A stretch of DNA of 64,000 nt from Derxia lacustris (GTDB taxonomy: Bacteria; Pseudomonadota; Gammaproteobacteria; Burkholderiales; Burkholderiaceae_E). Where the stretch lies: positions 124,001 to 188,000 of the forward strand of contig NZ_MUHU01000025.1 of assembly GCF_002105195.1 (NCBI RefSeq), in the 5' to 3' direction. Below are positions 18,201-24,745 of this stretch, in pieces (positions within the stretch are counted from its first letter, which is position 1; every line of letters starts with the position of its first letter). Below the pieces are notes generated by a model, which searched no databases, was not told the DNA's origin, and saw nothing but the letters and a program-made list of their open reading frames with translations. Both the position numbers and the translations under genes were made by a program.

Positions 18201-18205
18201 TGCGA

Positions 18206-18238
18206 GCATGGCCGCGCACGAGTCGTGCGCGGCCATGC
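18206..18238. terminator. Perfect 16-bp-arm hairpin between convergent genes
   Basis: GCATGGCCGCGCACGA and its exact reverse complement are separated by a single base, between the Fic stop (18200) and the mosA stop (18248). There is no T-run, but the position between convergent genes fits a bidirectional transcription barrier. Confidence 0.65.
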
Positions 18239-18247
18239 AAGCCTCGC

Positions 18248-19081
18248 TCAGACCGGCTTCGCGCCCGTCTTCACGATCGTGCCCACATGCTCGCCGCGCA
18301 GCGCAGCCGTCAGCCGGCCCGGCACCAGACCGTTGACGATCTGCACCCGCTCCAGATGGCGCGCATTGGCCATCACCTCGACCAGCACGCGGTCGAAGGG
18401 CAGCGTGCCGGTGTGCGAGGCCAGTTCGGCGGCGCTGGTCTCGGGCAGGAACTTCGCGCTGGCAGCGTCCGCGCCCTTGGGGTCGGTGGTGTACACGCCG
18501 TCCACGTCTTCCACGATGGTCAGGCCGGCCGCGCCGAGCGCGTCGGCGAGCAGGAAGGCGCCCACGTCGGCCCGGTGCGACGGAATGCGCGAGCCCGGGA
18601 ATTCATGGTGGTGGTAGGGCGGGAAGGCGCTGCCCACCACGGCGCGCGCGGCGGCCAGGTGGATGGCGAGCTGGTTGGCGATGGTCGGATGCTCCACATA
18701 CGAGACGCCTTCCGGTGCCAGCAGCGAGGCCAGGATGTGGCCGTTCTGGCCGGCTTCGCTCGCGGCCAGCGGCGCCAGCGAGCCGACCGGCAGGCCCAGG
18801 TCGAGGCCCACGCCGTACAGGTGGCGCGCGCGGATGCCGGCGCCGGTCAGGATGAGCATGCGGTGCTCGGGCAGCAGGCGGCGCAGCTCGTCGACGATGG
18901 GCAGGATGGCTTCGGCGCCGCGATCCATGATGGCGCGGCCGCCGATCTTGACGACCTGCAACCAGGGCAGCAGGCGGATCGGGCGACCGCCCGCGACCGG
19001 GCGGGTCAGGCTGCCGTCGAGCAGGGTCTGGCGCGCGAGCGGCGAGGCAACATGCTTGATGTCGTTGGTGGTGTCAGACAT
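18248..19081 (-). CDS. mosA: Molybdenum storage protein, alpha subunit
   Basis: A 277-residue amino-acid-kinase-fold protein that I recognise as the alpha subunit of the Azotobacter-type molybdenum/tungsten storage protein. The match to the A. vinelandii protein as I remember it is close over the whole length (for example [49 protein letters not shown]). With the beta subunit it forms a cage that packs polyoxomolybdate clusters using ATP. The His-rich HHHEF segment is part of the cluster-binding surface. A GAGGAC ribosome site precedes the ATG, and the gene starts 9 bp behind mosB. It implies a high demand for molybdenum, as in nitrogen fixation. Confidence 0.93.
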   Translation of the reverse strand: MSDTTNDIKHVASPLARQTLLDGSLTRPVAGGRPIRLLPWLQVVKIGGRAIMDRGAEAILPIVDELRRLLPEHRMLILTGAGIRARHLYGVGLDLGLPVGSLAPLAASEAGQNGHILASLLAPEGVSYVEHPTIANQLAIHLAAARAVVGSAFPPYHHHEFPGSRIPSHRADVGAFLLADALGAAGLTIVEDVDGVYTTDPKGADAASAKFLPETSAAELASHTGTLPFDRVLVEVMANARHLERVQIVNGLVPGRLTAALRGEHVGTIVKTGAKPV

Positions 19082-19090
19082 GGTCGGTCC

Positions 19091-19903
19091 TCAGCTCGCG
19101 GTGATGATGGTGCCCACATGCTCGCCGGCGAGCGCGCGGGTCAGATTGCCGGGCACGAGGCCGTTGACGACCTGCACTTCGCGCACATGCAGCGAGTTCT
19201 TGAGCAGGTCGAGCATCGGGAATTCGAGGATCGAGTCGTGCAGGCCCTTGGCCTTCATCTCGTCGACGCTGATCCTGGGGATGAAGGTCGCGTGCTTGTC
19301 GGTCTTGGGATTGCCGGTGAACAGGCCCTGCTCGTCCTTCACGTAGATCATGGCCTTGCAGCCGAACTGCTCGGCCACCAGGTAGCAGCCAGCGTCGGTG
19401 CGGTAGGGCGGGATCACGCCGTCGGCAGCCGGGCGCATCCACAGCTTGTAGGGCGGCATGCCGCTGAACACGACGGCATTCACTTCGGCCAGAAACAGCG
19501 GCACGGCCGACATGCCGGCGGCCTCGACCGCCGAGATGCCGTGCTTGGCCAGCAGCTGGCCCAGCATCGCAGCGTTCTGGTCGGCCACCGAGGCGCCCAG
19601 TTGCGACAGCACGCCGGCCGGCAGATTGAGGCCGGCGGCGATCGAGTACAGATGGCGCGCGCGGGTGCCGGCGCCGGTGCCGATCAGCATCTTGTGCTGC
19701 TTGCGCGCGGCGACGATCTCGTCGACCAGCGGATAGACGGCGGCGCGGCCGCGGTCGATGACGCTCTGGCCGCCGATCTTGATGACGGTGGCGTCCGGCA
19801 GGATGCGGTAATCGGCCGCTTGCGCCGCCTTGGCGAGCAGCTCCGGGTCGCTCAGCGAGCGCTGCATCAGGAGCGTTTCAAGCTCCGCGGTGGATTGGGT
19901 CAT
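19091..19903 (-). CDS. mosB: Molybdenum storage protein, beta subunit
   Basis: A 270-residue amino-acid-kinase-fold protein, the same length as the Azotobacter beta subunit and very similar to it from memory (DATVIKIGGQSVIDRGRAAV, SGMPPYKLWMRPAA, RISVDEMKAKGLHDSILEFP). The glycine-rich nucleotide site and the C-terminal GEHVGTIITAS are intact. It assembles with MosA into a hexameric molybdenum store in the cytoplasm. It is the first gene of the two-gene operon (AAAGGA ribosome site) and is divergent from a NifF-like flavodoxin, which supports a role in supplying nitrogenase. Confidence 0.93.
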   Translation of the reverse strand: MTQSTAELETLLMQRSLSDPELLAKAAQAADYRILPDATVIKIGGQSVIDRGRAAVYPLVDEIVAARKQHKMLIGTGAGTRARHLYSIAAGLNLPAGVLSQLGASVADQNAAMLGQLLAKHGISAVEAAGMSAVPLFLAEVNAVVFSGMPPYKLWMRPAADGVIPPYRTDAGCYLVAEQFGCKAMIYVKDEQGLFTGNPKTDKHATFIPRISVDEMKAKGLHDSILEFPMLDLLKNSLHVREVQVVNGLVPGNLTRALAGEHVGTIITAS

Positions 19904-20246
19904 GGGGCGATCCTTTCGTTGATCTGACGCGAGGATAGCCGCTTGCGCCCAGGCTTGCCCACGGCAATTGCAGGCATTTATCGCTCAACATCAACTAACT
20001 GCCGCGATCTGCATCAGGTTGCCGTTCGCTGCAAGCGGTTTCACATCGCTTCGCCGCAGCGACTCGCAATCGGCTGCCTATCGGGTCGGCGAGCGCCGCA
20101 TGCTTCTTGCCTGAGGACCGGCGCCCGGGCGCGGCGCGCGCGCAAGTGGCTGATCCGGCACGCGTTCTGGCGCGTTTGTCGGTGCCGCGCGCGACATTTG
20201 CGCCAAGCCGCCCGGGGCCGTCCAACCCGCACCTTCCAGGCTCCTC
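19904..20246. promoter_or_regulatory. Divergent promoter region of mosBA and the flavodoxin gene
   Basis: A 343-bp intergenic region holding promoters for both directions. A symmetric element TGTCG-N10-CGACA lies at 20177-20196, about 50 bp before the flavodoxin start, and is a candidate regulator site. I looked for a sigma-54 promoter (GG-N10-GC with TGGCAC/TTGC context) and for NifA boxes (TGT-N10-ACA) on both strands and found none that was convincing. Confidence 0.45.
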
Positions 20247-20804
20247 ATGAACAAGATCGGCATCTTCTTCGGCACCGAGACCGGCACCACGCGCCTGATC
20301 GCCAAGAAAATCCACGCCCGGCTCGGCGACGAGCTGGCGGCCAAGCCCGTCAACGTCAACCGCATCGAGCCGGCCGACCTGCTGGCCTACGACGCGCTCA
20401 TCCTCGGCTCGCCGAGCTATGGCGTGGGCCAGATTCCGGGCCACGCCGCCGGCTGCCTCGAATCGAACTGGGCCGAATTCCTGGCCAAGATGCCGGGCGG
20501 CACGCCGCTGGCGGGCAAGCGCGTGGCGCTGTTCGGCCTCGGCGCGCAGGAGCGCTACACCGAGCGCTTCGCGAGTTCGCTGCGCAAGCTGCACGACGTG
20601 CTGCTGGGCTACGGCGCCGAGATCGTCGGCGACTGGAGCACCGAGGGCTATACCTTCGAGCACTCGGCGTCGGTGATCGACGGGCGGTTTGTGGGGCTGG
20701 TGCTGGATCAGCGCACGCAGGGCATGCACACCGACGCGCGGCTCGACGCCTGGGTGGCGCAGGTCAGGCCGCTGCTGGTGGAGAAGATCGAGCAGGCCGC
20801 CTGA
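20247..20804 (+). CDS. Flavodoxin of the nitrogenase-associated (NifF) type
   Basis: A 185-residue long-chain flavodoxin. The FMN phosphate loop is GTETGTTR at 9-16. The long-chain insert and the DGRFVGLVLD region resemble Azotobacter flavodoxin II (for example VNVNRIEPADLLAYDALILGSPS and GAEIVGDWSTEGY). It carries low-potential electrons in the cytoplasm and can donate them to nitrogenase reductase. Its divergent partner, the molybdenum storage operon, supports that role. It could equally serve other reductases, so I leave the symbol out. It ends 9 bp from the convergent MarR gene. Confidence 0.9.
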   Translation: MNKIGIFFGTETGTTRLIAKKIHARLGDELAAKPVNVNRIEPADLLAYDALILGSPSYGVGQIPGHAAGCLESNWAEFLAKMPGGTPLAGKRVALFGLGAQERYTERFASSLRKLHDVLLGYGAEIVGDWSTEGYTFEHSASVIDGRFVGLVLDQRTQGMHTDARLDAWVAQVRPLLVEKIEQAA

Positions 20805-20813
20805 GCGGGCCGG

Positions 20814-21263
20814 TCAGCCCGCCGCCTCGTCGCCCATGCGGTCGAGGTTGGCGTTGAGCCGCTCCAGCAGCGTCATCAGCTGGGCGGTTTCCTCGGCGCT
20901 GAAGCCTTCCAGCGCCTCGCCGGTGCGCTTGTCCATGATCGCCTTGGCCTTGGGCATGCGCCGCGCGGCATCGGCCGTGAGCGAGATGAGCCGGCTGCGC
21001 TTGTCGGCCGGATCGGCCACCCGCTCCACCAGCCCGTCGCGCTCCATGCGCGCCAGCAACTGGGCCATGCTCGGCTGCTCCACGCGGGCGATGCGCGCCA
21101 GCTCGGCCTGCGACAGCGCCTTCTGGTGCTTGAGCGCCACCAGCACCGGAATCTGACCCGTCGCGAAACCCATCTCCCGCAGATCGCCATCGGCGATGCG
21201 CGTGAAGGCGCGCGCCGCGCGGCCGATGAGCTTCATGGGATTGGAGGGCAGGTGGTCGGTCAT
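20814..21263 (-). CDS. MarR-family transcriptional regulator
   Basis: A 149-residue winged helix-turn-helix repressor of the MarR type (recognition region LSQAELARIARVEQPSMAQLLARME, wing DPADKRSRLISLT). It is divergent from a TetX-like flavoprotein monooxygenase. The shared 74-bp gap contains two palindromes that look like its operators, so the likely arrangement is autorepression plus repression of the monooxygenase, relieved by a small aromatic or drug-like ligand. The ligand is unknown. Confidence 0.9.
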   Translation of the reverse strand: MTDHLPSNPMKLIGRAARAFTRIADGDLREMGFATGQIPVLVALKHQKALSQAELARIARVEQPSMAQLLARMERDGLVERVADPADKRSRLISLTADAARRMPKAKAIMDKRTGEALEGFSAEETAQLMTLLERLNANLDRMGDEAAG

Positions 21264-21278
21264 GATCGCCTTGACGTT

Positions 21279-21314
21279 GCATAGGTGACTATGCTTTTAT
21301 GCATAGGAACCTAT
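21279..21314. promoter_or_regulatory. Two MarR-type palindromic operators
   Basis: GCATAG-GTGA-CTATGC (21279-21294) is a perfect 6-bp-arm palindrome. ATAGG-AA-CCTAT (21303-21314) follows, and both contain GCATAGG. They occupy the divergent promoter between the MarR gene and the monooxygenase and end 10 bp before the AAGGAG ribosome site of the latter. Confidence 0.7.
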
Positions 21315-21337
21315 TCTATCGCCAAGGAGCACGGCCC

Positions 21338-22477
21338 ATGTCCACGCAACCCAGCATCGCCATCGTCGGGGGCGGCCCCGGCGGCCTCGCGCTGGCCCGC
21401 ATCCTTCATGTGGCCGGCATCGCCGCGACCGTGTTCGAGCGCGAATCCGGGCCGCTCGAACGGCCGCAGGGCGGCACGCTCGACCTGCACGAGGAATCGG
21501 GTCTGCTGGCCATCGAGCGCGCCGGGCTCGGTGCCGGCTTCAAGCGCATCGCACGCTACGAGGACCAGGGCACGCGCGTGCTCGACAAGTCGGCTCGCCT
21601 GCTGTTCGAGGATGCCGGCAGCGACGGCAACCGCCCCGAGGTGGACCGCACCGACCTGCGCGCGCTGCTGCTCGATTCGCTGCCGGCCCGCACGGTGCGC
21701 TGGGGCGCTGCGCTGGCCGATCTGCAAGCCGGGCCCGACAGCCGCTGGCATCTCGCGCTGACCGACGGCCACGCCGGCAGCTTCGATCTGGTGGTGGGCG
21801 CGGATGGCGCGGGGTCGCGGGTGCGGCCGCTGCTGTCGCCGTACCGGCCGCAGTACAGCGGGCTGACCTTCGTCGAGTTCGGCATCGACGATGTCGACGC
21901 GCGCCATCCGGCGCTGGCGCGGCTGGTGGGCCACGGCAAGATGGAAGCGCACGGCGACGGCATGGAGATCATTGCGCAGCGCAACGGCCATGCGCACATC
22001 CGCGGCTACGCCATCTTCCGCGTGCCGGCCGACTGGGCCGAAAGGCGCTTCGACTTCAGTTCGCCGGCGGCGGTGCGCGCCGGGCTGGTGGCGGAATTCG
22101 CGGGCTATGCCGATGCCATCACCGACCTGTTCCGCGCCGCCAACGACAGCTTTGCGGTGCGCCACATCTGCGCGCTGCCGGTCGGCCATCGCTGGGCAAG
22201 CCGGCGCGGGCTCACGCTGATTGGCGACGCCGCGCATCTGATGTCGCCGTTCGGCGGCGAGGGCGTGAACGCGGCCATGCTCGATGCCGCCGAGCTTGCG
22301 CGCGAGCTGATCGCGGGCGAGGACTGGGCCGAGGCGGTGGCGCGCTACGAGCGGGCGATGTTCGAGCGCGTCATGCCGGCAGCGGAGGGTTCGGCCGAAG
22401 GCGCGGCGACGCTGCTGTCGCACGAGAGCGCTGCGCTGGCGGTGGCTCAGGCGAGGAGTCATGTTCTGGCCGAGTGA
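21338..22477 (+). CDS. FAD-dependent monooxygenase, TetX-like
   Basis: A 379-residue class A flavoprotein monooxygenase. It has the FAD motif GGGPGG near residue 10, the DG-type motif GADGAGSRVR, and the second FAD motif IGDAAHLMSPFGGEGVN near 295. The overall pattern (GGTLDLHEESG near 45, GDAAHLM..F.G.GVN) resembles TetX-type tetracycline hydroxylases and their relatives. Whether it inactivates tetracyclines cannot be judged; the usual substrate class is aromatic or polyketide-like molecules. I chose the ATG at 21338 behind AAGGAG over one at 21299 that lies inside the operator. The divergent MarR gene probably controls it. Confidence 0.88.
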   Translation: MSTQPSIAIVGGGPGGLALARILHVAGIAATVFERESGPLERPQGGTLDLHEESGLLAIERAGLGAGFKRIARYEDQGTRVLDKSARLLFEDAGSDGNRPEVDRTDLRALLLDSLPARTVRWGAALADLQAGPDSRWHLALTDGHAGSFDLVVGADGAGSRVRPLLSPYRPQYSGLTFVEFGIDDVDARHPALARLVGHGKMEAHGDGMEIIAQRNGHAHIRGYAIFRVPADWAERRFDFSSPAAVRAGLVAEFAGYADAITDLFRAANDSFAVRHICALPVGHRWASRRGLTLIGDAAHLMSPFGGEGVNAAMLDAAELARELIAGEDWAEAVARYERAMFERVMPAAEGSAEGAATLLSHESAALAVAQARSHVLAE

Positions 22478-22519
22478 TGCGGGGCAGCTGGGGACGTCGC
22501 ACCAGGATGGCGGCCTCTG

Positions 22520-22543
22520 GCGCCGATCCGGCTTGATCGGCGC
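22520..22543. terminator. Hairpin between convergent monooxygenase and hydrolase genes
   Basis: A perfect inverted repeat, GCGCCGATC / GATCGGCGC, with a 6-nt loop sits in the 101-bp gap between two convergent stops (22477 and 22579). There is no T-run; a bidirectional terminator is the natural reading. Confidence 0.6.
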
Positions 22544-22578
22544 GGCGGCAATCGGTGCAACGCCAGACGGCGCCCGGC

Positions 22579-23265
22579 TCAGTGATCGTGCTCTTCGCCC
22601 GCCGCCTCCACCCCCACCCGCGTCAGCGCCCCCTTCAGGAACCGCGCGATCGCATCGATCCCGGCCTCGGTCAGCCCGTGCCAGTCGCCCGGGCTGGACT
22701 GGCGCTGCACCGTCCAGCCCGCCTCGACGAGCAGCGCTGCGCTGGCCGCGACATCGGGCGTGCCGGCGGGTGCCGGATCGGCGCCTTCCACCAGCAGCAG
22801 CTCGGGCAGCGACTCGGCGCCAGCACCGACCGGCGGCGCCGGCACCGCACCCGCCACGCCACCGCCGATGGCGACCACCGCGCCCAGGCCGGGCCGGCTC
22901 AGCCCGGCGCGCAAGGCCACGGTGGCGCCGGCGCCAAAGCCGAGCAGCCCGAGCCGCTCGGCGCCCAATCCACGCTCGGCCAGCCAGCCGTCGGCGGCGG
23001 CCAGCACGGCGGCGGCGGCCGCGTCGAGCGCCGCCGGATCGGGCTGGCCGTCGGCATCGGCGCCAAACCAGTGCCGCGCGCGACCTTCGCCGAGCGGTGC
23101 ATGCGGCGCGATGAATTCGGCCTTGAGCAGATTGGGCGCCCAGTCGAGCGCCAGCTCGACGACATGGTCGCCGTCGCTGCCGTGCTCATGCAGCAGCACG
23201 ACGAGCCAGGCGGGCTTGCCGCAGGACAGCGGCGCGTGATTGGGGCCGGAAAGCGGAGCGGTCAT
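22579..23265 (-). CDS. Phospholipase/carboxylesterase-fold protein lacking the nucleophile serine
   Basis: A 228-residue alpha/beta hydrolase of the phospholipase/carboxylesterase type. The oxyanion-loop region is LLHEHGSDGD (about 24-33) and the substrate-side motif RHWFGAD is in place. The nucleophile elbow reads G109-F-G-A-G113: glycine stands at position 111, where the family has serine. A candidate catalytic His is in DWHGL near the C-terminus. The protein is otherwise full length and in frame, so it looks like a pseudoenzyme or a recently inactivated esterase rather than a broken gene. It ends in a His/Glu-rich tail. Confidence 0.75.
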   Translation of the reverse strand: MTAPLSGPNHAPLSCGKPAWLVVLLHEHGSDGDHVVELALDWAPNLLKAEFIAPHAPLGEGRARHWFGADADGQPDPAALDAAAAAVLAAADGWLAERGLGAERLGLLGFGAGATVALRAGLSRPGLGAVVAIGGGVAGAVPAPPVGAGAESLPELLLVEGADPAPAGTPDVAASAALLVEAGWTVQRQSSPGDWHGLTEAGIDAIARFLKGALTRVGVEAAGEEHDH

Positions 23266-23319
23266 GACTATCTCTCTTGGGGTTGGAGGAGCGGCCTCAC
23301 TCTAGCCCCGACCGCGCGC

Positions 23320-24095
23320 TCAGCGCCTGAAGTAGCGCTCCGCCGGCGGTGCGTTGCCGGCCTGGTCGAGCGCGATGAACTCGGCCGCGTCGCGGTCGCC
23401 GCGCGCGCTGGCCCGGGCCAGCCAGTCGAGCCCGGCGGCGGCATCGCGCGCCACGCCGAGGCCGTAATAGAGCACCAGCCCGTAATAGAACATCCCGTTC
23501 GCGGCATAGCCTCGGCGCTGCCGGTGGCGATGCGATGGAAGATTTCCGCCGCCTTGGCCGGGTCGCGCGCCAGATGGCCGGCGCCCACCTCGTAGTACAC
23601 GGCGAGCGACAGCAGGCTGAAGTTGTCGCCGCGCTTCGCGCAGTCCTCGTAGATGTAGATGGCCGAATCGTGGTCGCCCGAGCTTTGCGCCACATGCCCG
23701 ACCATGCAGCGCATCGGATGCTTCGGGTTGTCGTCGTAGAAGCGGCGGTAGTTCAGGTCGCCCACGGCGCCGCCGTCCTCGCCGTCGGCACTGGCAAGAC
23801 TGCTGGCCGAGCCTGCCGCGGCGACGACCGGGCGGGCCGTGGACTTCCGCTGCACCGGCGCCCGGGCCGGGCCGGCATGGGCTGCGGGCCGCGCGGCCGC
23901 CGGCGCCGGTACTGACGGCGGTGCCGGCTCGGGCGCCGGCAGCAGCCGCAGCGCGAGCCGGGCCGGCGGCTCGGGCGCAGGCGGCGCCGTCGGGCGCGCC
24001 GGCAGCCAGACCAGCAAGGCCGCATGCAGCGCCACCGACAGCGCGAGCGCGAGCGCGCGCCCGGCCTCGCCGCCCGGCAGCGACAGGCGCGGCAT
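23320..24095 (-). pseudogene. TonB-like membrane-anchored Sel1-repeat protein, frameshifted
   Basis: The protein starts with one membrane helix (residues about 15-35), then a Pro/Ala-rich periplasmic stretch like that of TonB, then Sel1/TPR-type repeats (SLAVYYEVGAGHLARDPAKAAEIF and, in another frame, GMFYYGLVLYYGLGVARDAAAGLDWL). The two repeat segments are in different frames; one base is missing near 23508. The shifted frame then ends naturally after AERYFRR at 23320, and the 776-nt length is one short of a multiple of three. I place the start at the ATG at 24095; a GTG at 24125 is also possible. It follows a secreted START-like protein gene. Real lesion or sequencing error cannot be told apart here. 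Confidence 0.65.
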
Positions 24096-24135
24096 GCCGC
24101 GCAGCGCAAGACCCGAATCGCCCACGGCGCGGGCG

Positions 24136-24687
24136 CTACTTGGCCGGCGCCGCTTCGCCGAGCGCGGTGCGCAGGCCGTCGAAGCCGGCGGTGTAGATGC
24201 CGGCGATGATTTCGCGCGCCTTCTTGTCGTCGACATCGGCGGCGCTCTTGGCGCGCAGGAAGTCGCCGGTCCACACCACGCGCGAACCGCTGCCGTCGGC
24301 CACCACCTTGAGCGTGGAGACGTAGTCGGTCACCGGCAGCGGCCAGTCGACGACGCGGTAGCGCATCGAATGCGCGCTGGCGTCGTAGTCGAGCAGCTCC
24401 TCCACCAGCTTGGCGCCGTCCTTGGTGGTGATGGAGCGCACCGCGCCCTTGCGGTTGTTGCTGCCCTTGGTGATCTCGGTGCTCGCGACGACCGGATGCC
24501 ACTTGGCCAGCCCGTCGAAGCTGCCGAGCACCGCCCACACCTTGCTCACCGGCGCGGCCAGCTTCACCGACTCCTCCACATGCAGCTTGGGCTCGGCGGC
24601 GGCCGGCACGGCGGCCAGGGCGCCGGCCACGGCGGCAGCGCAGACCAGGGTGCGCCGGAGCGCGGAAGCAGAGCGGCTTGCAGTCAT
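24136..24687 (-). CDS. Secreted SRPBCC (START-like) family protein
   Basis: A 183-residue protein with a clear Sec signal peptide (charged start, hydrophobic LVCAAAVAGALAAV, then AAAEP cleavage region). It is followed by a polyketide-cyclase/SRPBCC fold (VEESVKLAAPVSKVWAVLGSFDGLAKWHPVV is typical of the first strand and helices). Such proteins have a hydrophobic cavity and bind lipids or aromatic compounds, here presumably in the periplasm. I chose the ATG at 24687 because GGAGGA precedes it. It lies between the large hydrolase gene upstream and the TonB-like gene downstream, in the same direction. Confidence 0.85.
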   Translation of the reverse strand: MTASRSASALRRTLVCAAAVAGALAAVPAAAEPKLHVEESVKLAAPVSKVWAVLGSFDGLAKWHPVVASTEITKGSNNRKGAVRSITTKDGAKLVEELLDYDASAHSMRYRVVDWPLPVTDYVSTLKVVADGSGSRVVWTGDFLRAKSAADVDDKKAREIIAGIYTAGFDGLRTALGEAAPAK

Positions 24688-24745
24688 CTCGATGTCTCCT
24701 CCGGCCTCATGGGGCCGTGGTTGTGGTGGGAAAGGCGGGTCCGCC

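Noticed and set aside
19904..20246. Sigma-54 promoters or NifA upstream sites for mosBA and the flavodoxin gene
   Set aside because: The best candidates keep only the GG/GC dinucleotides or have the wrong spacing. None has the full TGGCAC/TTGC context, and no TGT-N10-ACA was found.
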